This document shows positions 1-9,551 of a stretch of 64,000 nt of DNA, piece by piece. Made by a program: the position numbers and the translations under genes. Source of the DNA: Octadecabacter antarcticus 307 (GTDB lineage Bacteria > Pseudomonadota > Alphaproteobacteria > Rhodobacterales > Rhodobacteraceae). The notes beneath the pieces are model-generated. The model had not been told where the DNA came from. It was given only the letters and a program-made list of their open reading frames with translations, and ran no database searches. The first letter of the stretch is position 1, and each line of letters begins with the position of its first letter. The stretch is taken from positions 3,214,501 to 3,278,500 of the forward strand of contig NC_020911.1 in the NCBI RefSeq assembly GCF_000155675.2. The letters are read 5' to 3'.

Positions 1-545
1 CAGCCGGTGGGGTTGAGGGGCGACTGTGTGCGCTCTGTCAGGCGATCCGCTTGGCGTTCGCGCACCAGACTATCAATCTCACCGATCAACCCGTTAGCTT
101 GCGTGTTGGCTTCTGCGGCAAGTGTCACCGGAACGCGCAAAAGGCCCAGTTGTTGCGTTAGACTGGCGCGGCGTGCGGCGACGCGCGAGTCTTCTGCACC
201 TGTTTCAGGCACATCGCCCAAAGATGCGATCTGTGCGCCCACCGTAACGATACGCGACCTATTCACCGATTGGCGGGTGGCAAATTTATCGCGCCATTCG
301 GCCAGTTCATTGCGAAGATCGCCAAAGGCGACACTGGATGCGCGCCCCGCTTCTAATGCGGCCTCTGCACGGCTGGTCAGGGCATTCCAGTCGTCGATGT
401 CAGAAAACACCGCAGCTGGGGCGGTCACGCCGTCCGCCACCGCAGAATCGAGCGTTGATGCTACTTCGCCAACATCTTGCGCCGCAAGGGACGTCGCGCA
501 AAAGAACATTACGGACGCAAAAAGGCAGACGACGGTATGTCTCAT
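1..545 (-). CDS. DUF3772 / mechanosensitive channel, N-terminal part (runs off the window)
   Basis: The minus strand is open from an ATG at 545 to the window edge, giving about 181 residues. It opens with a signal peptide (MRHTVVCLFASVMFFCA...LAAQ). A helical periplasmic segment follows, ending in the SPLNPTG-like sequence that in alphaproteobacteria precedes the membrane domain of DUF3772-containing MscS-type channels. The ATG overlaps the TGA of cysK in the order ATGA, so the two are probably translationally coupled. Family assignment rests on the N-terminal domain only, because the channel domain lies outside the window. Expected role, from the family: inner-membrane channel opened by osmotic downshock. 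Confidence 0.65.
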   Translation of the reverse strand, partial: MRHTVVCLFASVMFFCATSLAAQDVGEVASTLDSAVADGVTAPAAVFSDIDDWNALTSRAEAALEAGRASSVAFGDLRNELAEWRDKFATRQSVNRSRIVTVGAQIASLGDVPETGAEDSRVAARRASLTQQLGLLRVPVTLAAEANTQANGLIGEIDSLVRERQADRLTERTQSPLNPTG

Positions 546-1570
546 GTGGTCTGTATCACGCTAGGAATGTCGCGGGCTTCTTGATCCATCCACAGCGGAA
601 CCGGCAGGCCCTTTTCGCGCAGGAAGTCGGGGTTAAACAGTTTGGACTGATAACGTGTGCCATAGTCGCACAAAATGGTGACAATCGTATGCCCCGGTCC
701 CATGTCCTTGGCCATTCCCATGGCCCCCGCCACGTTGATACCAGATGACCCGCCCAGACACAGGCCTTCATCGGCAAGCAAGTCAAACACAATCGGCAGT
801 GCTTCGGCATCGGGGATCTTGTAGAAACTGTCCGGCGTGAACCCATCGAGGTTGGCCGTGATGCGCCCCTGCCCGATCCCTTCGGTGATCGAATTTCCAC
901 CCGCGTCCTTGCCGGTATAAAGTTTATACAGACCGGACCCTTCGGGATCAGCCAGCCCGATCTTCACGCCCTTAGGCTGAAGCGCCATGCCAACCCCCGC
1001 AAGCGTGCCACCAGAACCCACAGCACAGACAAAGCCGTTCACGCGGCCTTCCGTCTGCTCCCAGATTTCGGGTCCTGTCATCTCGATATGGGCTTGGCGG
1101 TTGGCGACATTGTCAAACTGGTTGGCCCAGATCGCCCCGTTCGGATCGCTTTGTGCCAGCCTTTCGGCAAGACGTCCGGAATATTTCACGTAGTTATTGG
1201 GGTTCGAATAGGGCACAGCGGGCACTTCGATCAATTGTGCGCCCGCAATACGGATCATGTCCTTTTTCTCTTGGCTTTGGGTGTCAGGGATCACGATCAC
1301 TGTCTTGAACCCCAGCGACGCGCCAACCAGCGCCAGACCGATACCGGTGTTTCCGGCGGTGCCTTCGACAATGGTTCCGCCGGGGCGCAGCGTGCCTTTG
1401 GCAACGGCGTCGCGAATGATGAACAACGCCGCACGGTCCTTGACCGACTGGCCGGGGTTCATGAATTCCGCCTTGCCTAAAATCTCACATCCCGTCGCTT
1501 CGGATGCGGCGCGCAGACGGATAAGGGGCGTGTTGCCGACAGCGTCAGCAAGATCGTTACGGATGGTCAT
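542..1570 (-). CDS. cysK: cysteine synthase A
   Basis: O-acetylserine sulfhydrylase: a PLP enzyme that makes cysteine from O-acetylserine and sulfide in the cytoplasm. The protein (342 aa) starts MTIRNDLADAVGNTPLIRL. The PLP lysine lies in PGQSVKDRAA (about residue 44) and the substrate loop is EGTAGNTGIG. I chose the ATG at 1570 rather than the in-frame ATG at 1588, because GAAAGG sits about 8 bases before it. It follows trgA and trgB on the same strand, the arrangement described for the tellurite-resistance region of Rhodobacter sphaeroides. Its stop overlaps the start of the channel gene. The length is typical of the roseobacter form. Confidence 0.93.
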   Translation of the reverse strand: MTIRNDLADAVGNTPLIRLRAASEATGCEILGKAEFMNPGQSVKDRAALFIIRDAVAKGTLRPGGTIVEGTAGNTGIGLALVGASLGFKTVIVIPDTQSQEKKDMIRIAGAQLIEVPAVPYSNPNNYVKYSGRLAERLAQSDPNGAIWANQFDNVANRQAHIEMTGPEIWEQTEGRVNGFVCAVGSGGTLAGVGMALQPKGVKIGLADPEGSGLYKLYTGKDAGGNSITEGIGQGRITANLDGFTPDSFYKIPDAEALPIVFDLLADEGLCLGGSSGINVAGAMGMAKDMGPGHTIVTILCDYGTRYQSKLFNPDFLREKGLPVPLWMDQEARDIPSVIQTT

Positions 1571-1636
1571 TTTTGCAGCCTTTCGCATTTAATATCCGGT
1601 TTAGGCGAGCGCCTCCAAACCTGCAACGGGGCACCT

Positions 1637-2755
1637 TCAAGCGGTTGCGCGCAAAACGTCACGATTGCGTGCCAGCCAATGCCCCGCGACCAACAATGGC
1701 AAGAGGCGAAACTCGCCCGCATTCAGCGCCTTGTCGAAGTCCGCCCAGTCCATGATCTGTGACCGGATGTCTTCGGCCTCTGACAGTTTGCCACCCACGC
1801 CTGCCGACCCGTCGGGTAAGTCCGCCATGCCGACGTAAATAAAGAAATGCTCGGTCGTAGACCCGGGGCTAGGATAGGCTGCGGATACACATTTGAGATC
1901 GGTTATCGTGATTCCCGCCTCCTCAAGCGCCTCACGGCGTGCGGCGTCCTCCGGTCCTTCACCGGGATCAATGCGCCCTGCAATGGGTTCGACGGTCCAA
2001 GGATTTGGATCACCGCGCAGATAGGCGCCCGTGCGGAATTGTTCGACCAGCATCACGCGGTCGCGCACCGGATCATAGGGCAGCACCATGGCGCAATCGA
2101 CACCAATGAACACCGCGCGGTTCACCGGATCGCTCATGGATCCGTCATAGCGGCGGAACGTCAGGTCCAGTTCTTCGACATTGAAAAAGCCTGCATAGCG
2201 TTTGCGCGCCTCAATTACACGCACGTCGCTCGGCCCCATGCGTCCGTTTCCAGTAGATCTTGCGGCCCGCTGGCGCGACGCGGCCCGCGCCAACATGTTT
2301 GGGTACAGCTGGCCCATCTGCGCCGCTGGCAAGCTGTCCATCGCAGCCATCGCCTCAACCGCGGCCATCGTCGTGACGTCACCAAAGGTCGCGATCCAAC
2401 CCTCACGGTCCCAAGGTTCGGCCGGTTTCCAGCGACCATCGGGCGGCACATAGGCCGTCACATCACGCGGCTGTTGGTTCTGATCCAACACCACAAATTC
2501 GATCCGCGCGTAATCAAACGCCTTTTCGTAGTAATCCAGCCGCGCGATTTCAGCGTCATCAAGGCCTTCGACAACGACCCCCTCAGCCACACCTTTTGGG
2601 TCACCGTGCATAATTGGAAAAATATGTCCCTCCACACGACTCACGCGATACTCAGGCCGCACGGCCCACGATATACGTCTGGCGATGTCAGGATCACCGC
2701 TCACGACCGCCAAAAGTGGCATGTGCAGTAGGGTGCCAAAGATAAACACATCCAT
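1637..2755 (-). CDS. trgB: TrgB-like protein: AIG2/GGCT domain fused to a Nudix hydrolase
   Basis: The protein (372 aa) has two domains. Residues 1-120 are a gamma-glutamylcyclotransferase-like AIG2 fold (MDVFIFGTLLHMPLL). Residues 180-370 are a Nudix domain with a perfect Nudix box, G-x5-E-x7-REALEEAGI, as in ADP-ribose pyrophosphatases. It is adjacent to trgA (its ATG shares a base with the trgA TGA) and to cysK, matching the trgAB-cysK tellurite locus of Rhodobacter. A nucleoside-diphosphate-sugar hydrolase activity is likely from the Nudix box. The AIG2 half has no assigned substrate. The link to tellurite tolerance comes from the homologous locus and is not shown here. Confidence 0.88.
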   Translation of the reverse strand: MDVFIFGTLLHMPLLAVVSGDPDIARRISWAVRPEYRVSRVEGHIFPIMHGDPKGVAEGVVVEGLDDAEIARLDYYEKAFDYARIEFVVLDQNQQPRDVTAYVPPDGRWKPAEPWDREGWIATFGDVTTMAAVEAMAAMDSLPAAQMGQLYPNMLARAASRQRAARSTGNGRMGPSDVRVIEARKRYAGFFNVEELDLTFRRYDGSMSDPVNRAVFIGVDCAMVLPYDPVRDRVMLVEQFRTGAYLRGDPNPWTVEPIAGRIDPGEGPEDAARREALEEAGITITDLKCVSAAYPSPGSTTEHFFIYVGMADLPDGSAGVGGKLSEAEDIRSQIMDWADFDKALNAGEFRLLPLLVAGHWLARNRDVLRATA

Positions 2756-3195
2756 CAGCTAAACCGCCGTCCAAAAAATTCGGTGATAAGCCCGCCAACA
2801 AAACCGCCAATCAACAACGTCGCAAGTATTTGTGGCGTCATGATCATGGCGGCATGTTCAACGAACAATGCAAAAACATCAGTCACCGCCTCGCCCGGGC
2901 CGTCATAGCGCTTGAGAAGCGACTGTCCGATCATCACCACGAACGAGTTAAAGAACAGCGCCATGACAACCATCGCAACCAATGCCGTCAGCCCGTAACT
3001 GAACGCCGCGACATAACCTGTCCCCGCCCGTGGTCCGGCAATGGACCATCCCGCGATCAGGCCAAAAACCGTGTTAACTTCGTGGAAATACCCCAGATTT
3101 GTTCCTTCGGGGAACAGTGGCGCGATCAACGTGGTGGTGTACCATGCCAGCGCGCCAAACAGAATTGCCTCGATCAGTCGTCCCATAGTTGGCAT
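2755..3195 (-). CDS. trgA: TrgA family membrane protein
   Basis: Small integral membrane protein (146 aa) with about four hydrophobic segments (near residues 7-25, 41-60, 66-88 and 115-140). It begins MPTMGRLIEAILFGALAW and ends ITEFFGRRFS, the pattern of the TrgA family of Rhodobacterales. It is the first gene of the trgA-trgB-cysK run, and its TGA overlaps the trgB ATG (TGATG). TrgA was linked genetically to high-level tellurite resistance in Rhodobacter sphaeroides, but its biochemistry is not known to me. Confidence 0.85.
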   Translation of the reverse strand: MPTMGRLIEAILFGALAWYTTTLIAPLFPEGTNLGYFHEVNTVFGLIAGWSIAGPRAGTGYVAAFSYGLTALVAMVVMALFFNSFVVMIGQSLLKRYDGPGEAVTDVFALFVEHAAMIMTPQILATLLIGGFVGGLITEFFGRRFS

Positions 3196-3247
3196 TGTGC
3201 TGCTCCTGTGCCCGCACGGTAGCGCCTTCTTGTAGAAATTCGGCTTT

Positions 3248-4459
3248 TTACGAATTCGGGCGTGTCACCGTGATCTGCGTTACATCGCAAATACCCCCGC
3301 GGAAGGCCCCCGCGCAAGAGGCGAGGTAAAAGTTCCACATCCGACGGAACCGATCATCAAAGCCTAATGCGGCCACTTGGTCCCATTTTTCATTGAATGA
3401 ATCGTGCCAACGGCGCAGCGTATCCGAATAACTTTGGCCAAACTCCACCGACTGCGTGACCTCAAGCCCTGACTTGCGGATCGTGTCGCGCAGGATCGTC
3501 GGCGCGGGCAACATACCACCGGGAAAGATATATTTCTGGATAAAATCGACGCCGCGTTTGTAAACGTGCCAGCGTTTGTCCTGCACCAGAATGACCTGAA
3601 ACGTACCGCGCGCGCCCGGCTTCAAGCGTTCGCGCACCGTATCGAAATACGTGGACCAGTATTTCTCGCCCACTGCCTCAAACATTTCGATGCTCGCGAT
3701 ACCGTCGTAGGTGCCGGTTTCATCGCGGTAATCTTGCATCTTAAACGTGACCAAATCAGAAAGACCCGCCTTTTCTATCCGATCAACGGCGTAATTAAAC
3801 TGCTCTTGGCTGATCGTCAGGCCCGTCACACGCAGCCCGCGCTCCTTGGCGGCATATTCTGCAAAGCCGCCCCAACCGCAACCAATCTCAAGCACGTGAT
3901 CGCCAGCCTTTACGCCCATTTCATCCACCATGGACGCATATTTCTGCGTTTGTGCGCGGGCCAGATCCTCTTTGCCGGTTTCAAATTTGGCAGACGAATA
4001 GGTCATCGTTTCGTCAAGCCAAAGACCGTAGAATTCATTGCCCAAATCGTAATGATAGCTGATGTTCTTACGCGCTTGGCGCTTGGAATTGCTCTGCCAC
4101 CAGAACCGCAGCTTTTCATAGGTCCGGATCAAACCCTGCCCCGGAAAGCCGTCATAAATTTCTTCCACATCGTCGCTGATCAAATCCATAAACGCCATCA
4201 AATCCGGCGTCGACCACCAGCCATCGAGGTAAGCCTCAGAAAATCCAAGGTCGCCTTCACGGATCAGGCGCGCGAACAAATCATCGTTATGAACCTCCAA
4301 AACCGCGATATAACCCAGCTCGGCGGCCTCGGCGCGAAACGTGCGACCATCTGAAAGCGTAATATCCACACGGCCGCGCGGCAGGTGTTTCATCATTGAA
4401 AAAACTTGGCTGAAATATCGTGGCAAACCAGATTGCCCGTCAGTTGTCGTGAAGATCAT
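3248..4459 (-). CDS. cfa: cyclopropane-fatty-acyl-phospholipid synthase family protein
   Basis: SAM-dependent enzyme that adds a methylene bridge to unsaturated phospholipid acyl chains at the membrane. The protein (403 aa from the ATG at 4459, preceded by GGGAG) carries the SAM motif VLEIGCGWGGFAEYAA and the downstream family motif GLTISQEQFNYA. It also has the C-terminal W-H-x-x-F-N-E-K-W segment. A TTG four codons upstream is also in frame, but the Shine-Dalgarno favours the ATG. The photolyase gene begins upstream on the same strand and ends about 155 bases away. Related methyltransferases such as UfaA-type enzymes cannot be excluded. Confidence 0.85.
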   Translation of the reverse strand: MIFTTTDGQSGLPRYFSQVFSMMKHLPRGRVDITLSDGRTFRAEAAELGYIAVLEVHNDDLFARLIREGDLGFSEAYLDGWWSTPDLMAFMDLISDDVEEIYDGFPGQGLIRTYEKLRFWWQSNSKRQARKNISYHYDLGNEFYGLWLDETMTYSSAKFETGKEDLARAQTQKYASMVDEMGVKAGDHVLEIGCGWGGFAEYAAKERGLRVTGLTISQEQFNYAVDRIEKAGLSDLVTFKMQDYRDETGTYDGIASIEMFEAVGEKYWSTYFDTVRERLKPGARGTFQVILVQDKRWHVYKRGVDFIQKYIFPGGMLPAPTILRDTIRKSGLEVTQSVEFGQSYSDTLRRWHDSFNEKWDQVAALGFDDRFRRMWNFYLASCAGAFRGGICDVTQITVTRPNS

Positions 4460-4615
4460 CGAGACTCCCAAAGAATTGGCCCAAAATGGCTACCCAAGCT
4501 TTGCTCAGGCATTGTTGTTCTTAATACATACGGGGCGGGGAACGCCTTGGTTTCACAATATGTTAACGGCCTTGCAGAAAACTGTCACGGCGGTTCTCAA
4601 CCCAGCGCGGCGCCG

Positions 4616-6025
4616 TTAAAAATCGCGACCCTTGTAAGCCTCCAGCGCGCGTTGCCGCCCTGTTGCCATATCCACCACGGGCGCGGGATATTGATCCGTC
4701 GCCGCCAAACCCCAATTTTTGGGGATGGCGTCAAAATAGGACAACGCAGTGTCGGGCGCATCGCCCTGCCCTTCAGCGATCCATGTGCGCGCGTAAAGCC
4801 CGGCGCGGTCAAACTTATCGAGCTGCGTTACCGGATTGAACACCCGAAAATATGGCGCTGCGTCTGGGCCGGACCCAGCGGCCCACTGCCAGCCCATCGC
4901 ATTGCTGGCAGGGTCCCAATCGGTCAGGCAGTCGTCAAACCACGCCTGCCCGACCTTCCAATGGGTCATCAGATGTTTGGTCAGATAGGATGCCACAATC
5001 ATCCGTCCGCGATTGTGCATCGTGCCGCTGACATACATCTCGCGCATGGCGGCATCAACGAACGCGATGCCCGTGCGCCCCTGTTTCCAAGCAATCACTT
5101 CGGCGGTGTCTTCGGTGTTCCACGGAAAGGAATCCCAGCCCTCTTTCCAATTGCGATCGACAATATGGGGCGTGTGATGGACCAGATGATAGGCAAATTC
5201 GCGCCAGACCAGCTCTTTGCAAAATATTTCAGCCTGGCCTTTACCACTGTGAATGGCCGCCCAGCCTGCATGCCAACACACCGCAGGGCTGATTTCCCCG
5301 TAGGTCAGATTTTCACTTAATCGCGACGTCCCATCCACCCCCGGCAAATCGCGATTGGTTTGATAGCTCTGCACACGCCCCTCGATAAAGGTTTCCAAAC
5401 GCGTCCGCGCCGCCGCCTCACCCACGCAGATGTGCGCAGCCAAAACATCACGCCCGCGCACCATTGCAGCGCCCAATGCCCAATCGTCCAACCGATCCGA
5501 CGTCGGCCAGACATCGGGCGCGGGCACAGATGCTGGTGCAGGGATCGGCGTAGCAACATCGCGCCCGCGCACCGTTTTCCACAGCGGCGTAAACACGCGG
5601 TAAAACCCGCCCGTCTTAGTTTCAACTGTCCAAGGTTCAAACAACAAATGGCCCGTAAATGAAGCCACCTCGACCCCGTCGGCCTTCAGCGCCGCCTTCA
5701 CGCCTGTGTCGCGCGCTTTGCTCGCGGGGTCATAAAGCCGGTTCCAATACACCCCTGTGGCACCCGTCTGCGCCACAACCTCGCGTAACACCGCCAAAGC
5801 ATCGCCACGTCGCAAAACCAGCCGCGATCCCACCACCGCCAATGCCGCGCCAAAAACCCGCACCCCCTCACCAAGACGAAACTTCGGCGCTGCGCCATGG
5901 CTCTCGACGACCTCATCACAGATGAACACAGGAATGACCGGCCGCCCCGTGGCACAGGCCGCCGATAGCGCAGCATTGTCGCCGATGCGAAAATCCCGCC
6001 GCACCCAGTAAATCACAGGTTTCAA
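4616..6025 (-). CDS. phrB: deoxyribodipyrimidine photolyase
   Basis: Light-dependent repair of cyclobutane pyrimidine dimers with FADH- and an antenna pigment. The protein (469 aa) has an N-terminal alpha/beta antenna domain (KPVIYWVRRDFRIGDNAAL) and a C-terminal FAD domain. The FAD domain carries the class I signature NRGRMIVASYLTKHL and the W-Q-W-A-A-G-S-G-x-D-A-A-P-Y-F-R-V-F-N-P segment. I place the start at the TTG at 6025, because AGGAG lies six bases before it and the product then begins (M)KPVIYW. An upstream ATG at 6064 lacks a ribosome site. A photoreceptor role cannot be excluded from sequence alone. Confidence 0.9.
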   Translation of the reverse strand: MKPVIYWVRRDFRIGDNAALSAACATGRPVIPVFICDEVVESHGAAPKFRLGEGVRVFGAALAVVGSRLVLRRGDALAVLREVVAQTGATGVYWNRLYDPASKARDTGVKAALKADGVEVASFTGHLLFEPWTVETKTGGFYRVFTPLWKTVRGRDVATPIPAPASVPAPDVWPTSDRLDDWALGAAMVRGRDVLAAHICVGEAAARTRLETFIEGRVQSYQTNRDLPGVDGTSRLSENLTYGEISPAVCWHAGWAAIHSGKGQAEIFCKELVWREFAYHLVHHTPHIVDRNWKEGWDSFPWNTEDTAEVIAWKQGRTGIAFVDAAMREMYVSGTMHNRGRMIVASYLTKHLMTHWKVGQAWFDDCLTDWDPASNAMGWQWAAGSGPDAAPYFRVFNPVTQLDKFDRAGLYARTWIAEGQGDAPDTALSYFDAIPKNWGLAATDQYPAPVVDMATGRQRALEAYKGRDF

Positions 6026-6161
6026 ATCGCGCTCCTTTTGTTGGCGCGTAACATAACCCGCCAAGCGACGACGCCAACCCGTCTTTGCTAGATAAGTATT
6101 CCCATCGGGGTCTCGCGGGCGCGGCGCGTTTGTTTTTCACAAACCGCGCCGCGCCCGTGCT

Positions 6162-7148
6162 TTATGCGTTCACATCAACGACGATGCGGCCCTTGACCTG
6201 ACCCTTCAGGATATCACGACCAAGTTGCGGCAGATCAGACAGAACCGCTGGCTGCACCATGGCCTCAAGCTTGTCCATCGGCAGGTCTTTGGCGATCCGC
6301 GCCCACGCCCGCACGCGGTTATCATAGGGCTGCATCACGGAATCAATGCCCAGCAAGTTCACACCGCGCAGCAGGAACGGAATGACAGTGGCAGGCAAAC
6401 CAGCCCCACCTGCCAAACCAACAGCCGCAACAGACCCGCCGTATTTGATCTGCCCCAACAGCCGCGCCAACATTTCGCCGCCCACAGCATCGACACACCC
6501 GCCCCAGATTTCGGCCTCGAGCGGGCGCTTCACTGTTTCGTTCAGCTCCTCACGCGCCACAATCTGCGTCGCACCGAGGGATTTGAGGTAGTCTGCCGTC
6601 TCAGGCCGACCCGTCACACCAGCAACCGCGTGCCCAAGATTGGCCAGAATGGCCGTCGCCACGGACCCGACACCACCAGCAGCCCCCGTGACCAACACAG
6701 GTCCATCCCTGATGCCATGATCCTCCAGCGCCATCACCGCCAGCATCGCCGTGAACCCTGCGGTTCCAACGGCCATTGCTTGACGTGTGTCCAAACCATC
6801 AGGCAGCGGCACCAGCCAATCGGCCTTGACGCGGGCCTTTTGCGCATAGCCGCCCCAATAGGCCTCCCCGACGCGCCATCCTGTCAGCACAACCTTGTCA
6901 CCAGCTTTATAACGCGGGTCATCGGATGCCTCTACGGTGCCAGCAAAATCAATACCCGGCACATGCGGATAATTACGCACCAAACCGCCACCGGGCCCAA
7001 CGCACAGCCCATCTTTGTAGTTCACCGTGGAATATTCGATCGCGACCGTAACGTCACCTTCTGGCAGGCGATCCTCCCCGATCTGCTGCACGCCCGCGCT
7101 CGTCTTGCCCGCATCATCTTTCTCAACCACCAAAGCGTTAAACATCAT
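6162..7148 (-). CDS. acuI: acrylyl-CoA reductase (AcuI / YhdH family)
   Basis: Zinc-independent medium-chain reductase (328 aa) of the YhdH/AcuI family. The N-terminal catalytic domain includes STVNYKDGLCVGPGG and PHVPGIDFAGTV. The NADPH Rossmann fold has VTGAAGGVGSVA near residue 155. AcuI reduces acryloyl-CoA to propionyl-CoA, which detoxifies the acrylate made from DMSP. It lies directly downstream of dmdA on the same strand, as in other roseobacters, which supports the specific name. AGGAGAG precedes the ATG. The 64-base gap to dmdA contains a dispersed repeat (7161-7170), so acuI may have its own processing or partial termination signal. Confidence 0.88.
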   Translation of the reverse strand: MMFNALVVEKDDAGKTSAGVQQIGEDRLPEGDVTVAIEYSTVNYKDGLCVGPGGGLVRNYPHVPGIDFAGTVEASDDPRYKAGDKVVLTGWRVGEAYWGGYAQKARVKADWLVPLPDGLDTRQAMAVGTAGFTAMLAVMALEDHGIRDGPVLVTGAAGGVGSVATAILANLGHAVAGVTGRPETADYLKSLGATQIVAREELNETVKRPLEAEIWGGCVDAVGGEMLARLLGQIKYGGSVAAVGLAGGAGLPATVIPFLLRGVNLLGIDSVMQPYDNRVRAWARIAKDLPMDKLEAMVQPAVLSDLPQLGRDILKGQVKGRIVVDVNA

Positions 7149-7212
7149 CTCTCTCCTTTATTCATCTTGGCCCATAAACTCCCGCCGGAGGCTCCGACGT
7201 GACACATAGGCG

Positions 7213-8313
7213 CTAAATCCAAAATGTTTCCTGCACCACGGTTGGAAAAACCCCGTTCTGCGTCACCACGTCCAGATCGGTCGTCGGGTCCCAATGGGTC
7301 ATGCGCACCATGCCGATGGCCACGTTCGTTTCGAAATCAGGACTCCACACCGCCGACGTTATGGTGCCGACCTGTCGTTGCCCGTCCATCAAGGGCCAGC
7401 CGCGATCACAGGGCGGTATGTCACCCTCGATGCGCAGCGCGCGCACCTGCTTAACGGGCCCCTCTTTGGACACCCGCAACAGCGCATCACGCCCGACGCA
7501 CCCAATGGCAGTTTGCGTAGAACAGAACCGCCCCAAGCCCGCTTCGTGCGGGGTGTTGTCACGGTTCATGTCATTGCCATACGACAGCAACCCGCCCTCA
7601 ATCCGTTCGATCACGTTCGGACAGCCAGCGTGAACATCAAGGTCCTTACCCGCCTCCATCAGCGCATTCCACAGCGGCATGCCAAGGTGGCTGCCCTCAA
7701 CGTAAACCTCAAACCCGCCTTGGCGCGAATAGCCGGACCGCGCAACAATCATGTCGTGGCCTTGAAAATCGAAATGCCCGTAGCGGAAAAATTTGAGGTC
7801 TTTAACTTTGTCACCAAACACCCGCGCCGCAAGTTCGTCTGCCTTAGGGCCCTGAATGGCCAGCGGCGAAACATCAGGTTCATCAACCAAAACATCTAGA
7901 CGAAGACCGTAGGCCAAGCCTTTGACCCAGAACAACAAATCACTATCGGCAATGGACACCCAATAGCGGTCTTCACTGATCTTTACGGCCACGGGATCGT
8001 TCAGCATGCCGCCCGTCTCATCCACCATTGGAACATAGTAACACATGCCCGGCAACATCGCCCGCAGATCGCGCGGCGTCAGCATTTGCATCAACCGTCC
8101 CGCATCGGGGCCACGTATTTCCACCTGCCGTTCAACAGCCACATCCCAGACCTGCACCGCAGATTTCAAATGATGATAATCTTCCACGATTGAACGGAAA
8201 ACAGTGGGCAATAACATGTGGTTATAGACCGTATATCCCTTAACGCCCGCCGCCTCAACACCGTCCGAAAACGCTGTACGCCTGATGCGGCGTGATCCCG
8301 AAATAATGGCCAT
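7213..8313 (-). CDS. dmdA: dimethylsulfoniopropionate demethylase
   Basis: GcvT-fold, tetrahydrofolate-dependent enzyme that transfers a methyl group from DMSP, giving methylmercaptopropionate. The protein (366 aa from the ATG at 8313) carries segments characteristic of DmdA rather than GcvT: GVEAAGVKGYTVYNHMLLPT, VQVWDVAVERQVEIRGPDA, and SYGNDMNRDNTPHEAGLG. The start codon lies one base after the stop of the dinB-like gene, with GGAGAA inside that gene as ribosome site, so translation is coupled. acuI follows. Together they cover demethylation and acrylate disposal. Generic glycine-cleavage T-like proteins are the alternative, but motif agreement is strong. Confidence 0.88.
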   Translation of the reverse strand: MAIISGSRRIRRTAFSDGVEAAGVKGYTVYNHMLLPTVFRSIVEDYHHLKSAVQVWDVAVERQVEIRGPDAGRLMQMLTPRDLRAMLPGMCYYVPMVDETGGMLNDPVAVKISEDRYWVSIADSDLLFWVKGLAYGLRLDVLVDEPDVSPLAIQGPKADELAARVFGDKVKDLKFFRYGHFDFQGHDMIVARSGYSRQGGFEVYVEGSHLGMPLWNALMEAGKDLDVHAGCPNVIERIEGGLLSYGNDMNRDNTPHEAGLGRFCSTQTAIGCVGRDALLRVSKEGPVKQVRALRIEGDIPPCDRGWPLMDGQRQVGTITSAVWSPDFETNVAIGMVRMTHWDPTTDLDVVTQNGVFPTVVQETFWI

Positions 8314-8314
8314 G

Positions 8315-8818
8315 TCAGTTCTCCGGCATAAATGGCAGATCGGTATCAATTGGCGTTTGACCCGCTCCTGTCATCATCGCGTGGATTTGCCCGCGATGAT
8401 GGGTTTGGTGGTTAAAAAAATGAACGACGCACAGGGCCTTACTATCTGTGAACGCTTTCTTATAAAGCATTGAATACCAATGAAGATCACCCTCGAGATC
8501 GCAGGCTGCAATCCCCAACGCCCACTTGGTAATGACATGGTCCACACGCAACCGCTCTGCTGACCATTCAGCAGTGGTTTCGGTCAGGCCAACGCCCTTT
8601 TCAATCGTTTCCGGCGCATCCAAAGCCGGATCAAATCGGTTCATCCACGTGCGATCACCCCACAAAAGATGGTTTAACGTCCCCCAAATCGACCCGAAAA
8701 ATGCACCACGATCAAGCCGCAGCGCATCATCATCCATCACTTCAACAAGGCTTCGCAAGCCATTGTTTTGCCACTTATTATACCGCGCCATAGTGGCGCA
8801 ATATTCAGGCGAAATCAC
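8315..8818 (-). CDS. DinB family protein
   Basis: Four-helix DinB/YfiT-like protein of about 167 aa. Histidines that would form the metal site are visible in LNHLLWGD (about residue 47) and in NHQTHHRGQIH (about 140). I choose the GTG at 8818, which overlaps the TGA of the DUF1326 gene as GTGA; a TTG at 8836 is the alternative. It ends one base before dmdA. Some family members are thiol transferases or hydrolases that use small thiols. That is relevant because dmdA chemistry makes organosulfur products, but a role in DMSP metabolism is inference from position only. Confidence 0.8.
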   Translation of the reverse strand: MISPEYCATMARYNKWQNNGLRSLVEVMDDDALRLDRGAFFGSIWGTLNHLLWGDRTWMNRFDPALDAPETIEKGVGLTETTAEWSAERLRVDHVITKWALGIAACDLEGDLHWYSMLYKKAFTDSKALCVVHFFNHQTHHRGQIHAMMTGAGQTPIDTDLPFMPEN

Positions 8819-9540
8819 GGCTTGGGGCCTTTCCAATCAATTGGGCAAATCTCAGCGGACATGCCGCCAAAATCCCAGACGCGACCGTAATCGCGCACTT
8901 TCGATTTCAGACCCTTGGCGGCAATAATATCCGGCCCCATCCAGTATTTCGAATTTGTGACCATCACCGGATGATCCGGATCGCCGCCCTCAATCATCTC
9001 AATCTCGCCCGCGATCTTGCGACCGATATACAGACCACGCTTTTTGCCCTCGCGGGTGATTTCAACCTTTTCGCGCTCGGCACCGATGATTTCTGATACA
9101 AGGAACGTGAACAAGCCCGTCGTGCCACCCGCCGCACCGCTGAAGATTTTCAGCAGCCCGTTGTAGGCTTTCTGGCTGGAGCGTTCATCAACATAGGCCG
9201 CAACACGCCAGTTGCCTTCACCCATGCGACCCGGAATATCGACCAGCAGGCCGACATTCAGACCCGACAGATCCTCACCTTCGAAATGACCCTCATCAAT
9301 GGCAATCGCCATCCATGCGTGACAGTGGCCTTCTGTAGGGGGATGCGCGCCAAGTGATACGACACAAGGGCAGAACACGGTGCATGAGCAGTTCAAAAAC
9401 AGCTCGCCTTTGATCGCCCAATCTGTTGGCTCCATTTTGCGGCGCAACGGGTTGCTTTCAACGCGACTGTCGATGCGCTGGCTGACAGGCAGTTTGTCTG
9501 CGGGGGCGCGCTCTTGCGATGCGATGTTATTGTCGGCCAT
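8815..9540 (-). CDS. DUF1326 domain-containing protein
   Basis: Soluble protein of 241 aa. The central part contains a cysteine-rich motif LNCSCTVFCPCVVSLG (about residues 49-64), typical of DUF1326 and suggestive of metal binding. The start is the ATG at 9540, preceded by GGAAG; a longer reading upstream only reflects the DUF2182 gene in another frame. It sits 11 bases after DUF2182 and overlaps the DinB-like gene by four bases, so the three are one transcription unit. DUF1326 and DUF2182 genes commonly occur as pairs. Their biochemical role is not established. Confidence 0.85.
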   Translation of the reverse strand: MADNNIASQERAPADKLPVSQRIDSRVESNPLRRKMEPTDWAIKGELFLNCSCTVFCPCVVSLGAHPPTEGHCHAWMAIAIDEGHFEGEDLSGLNVGLLVDIPGRMGEGNWRVAAYVDERSSQKAYNGLLKIFSGAAGGTTGLFTFLVSEIIGAEREKVEITREGKKRGLYIGRKIAGEIEMIEGGDPDHPVMVTNSKYWMGPDIIAAKGLKSKVRDYGRVWDFGGMSAEICPIDWKGPKP

Positions 9541-9551
9541 GTGACTTCCTT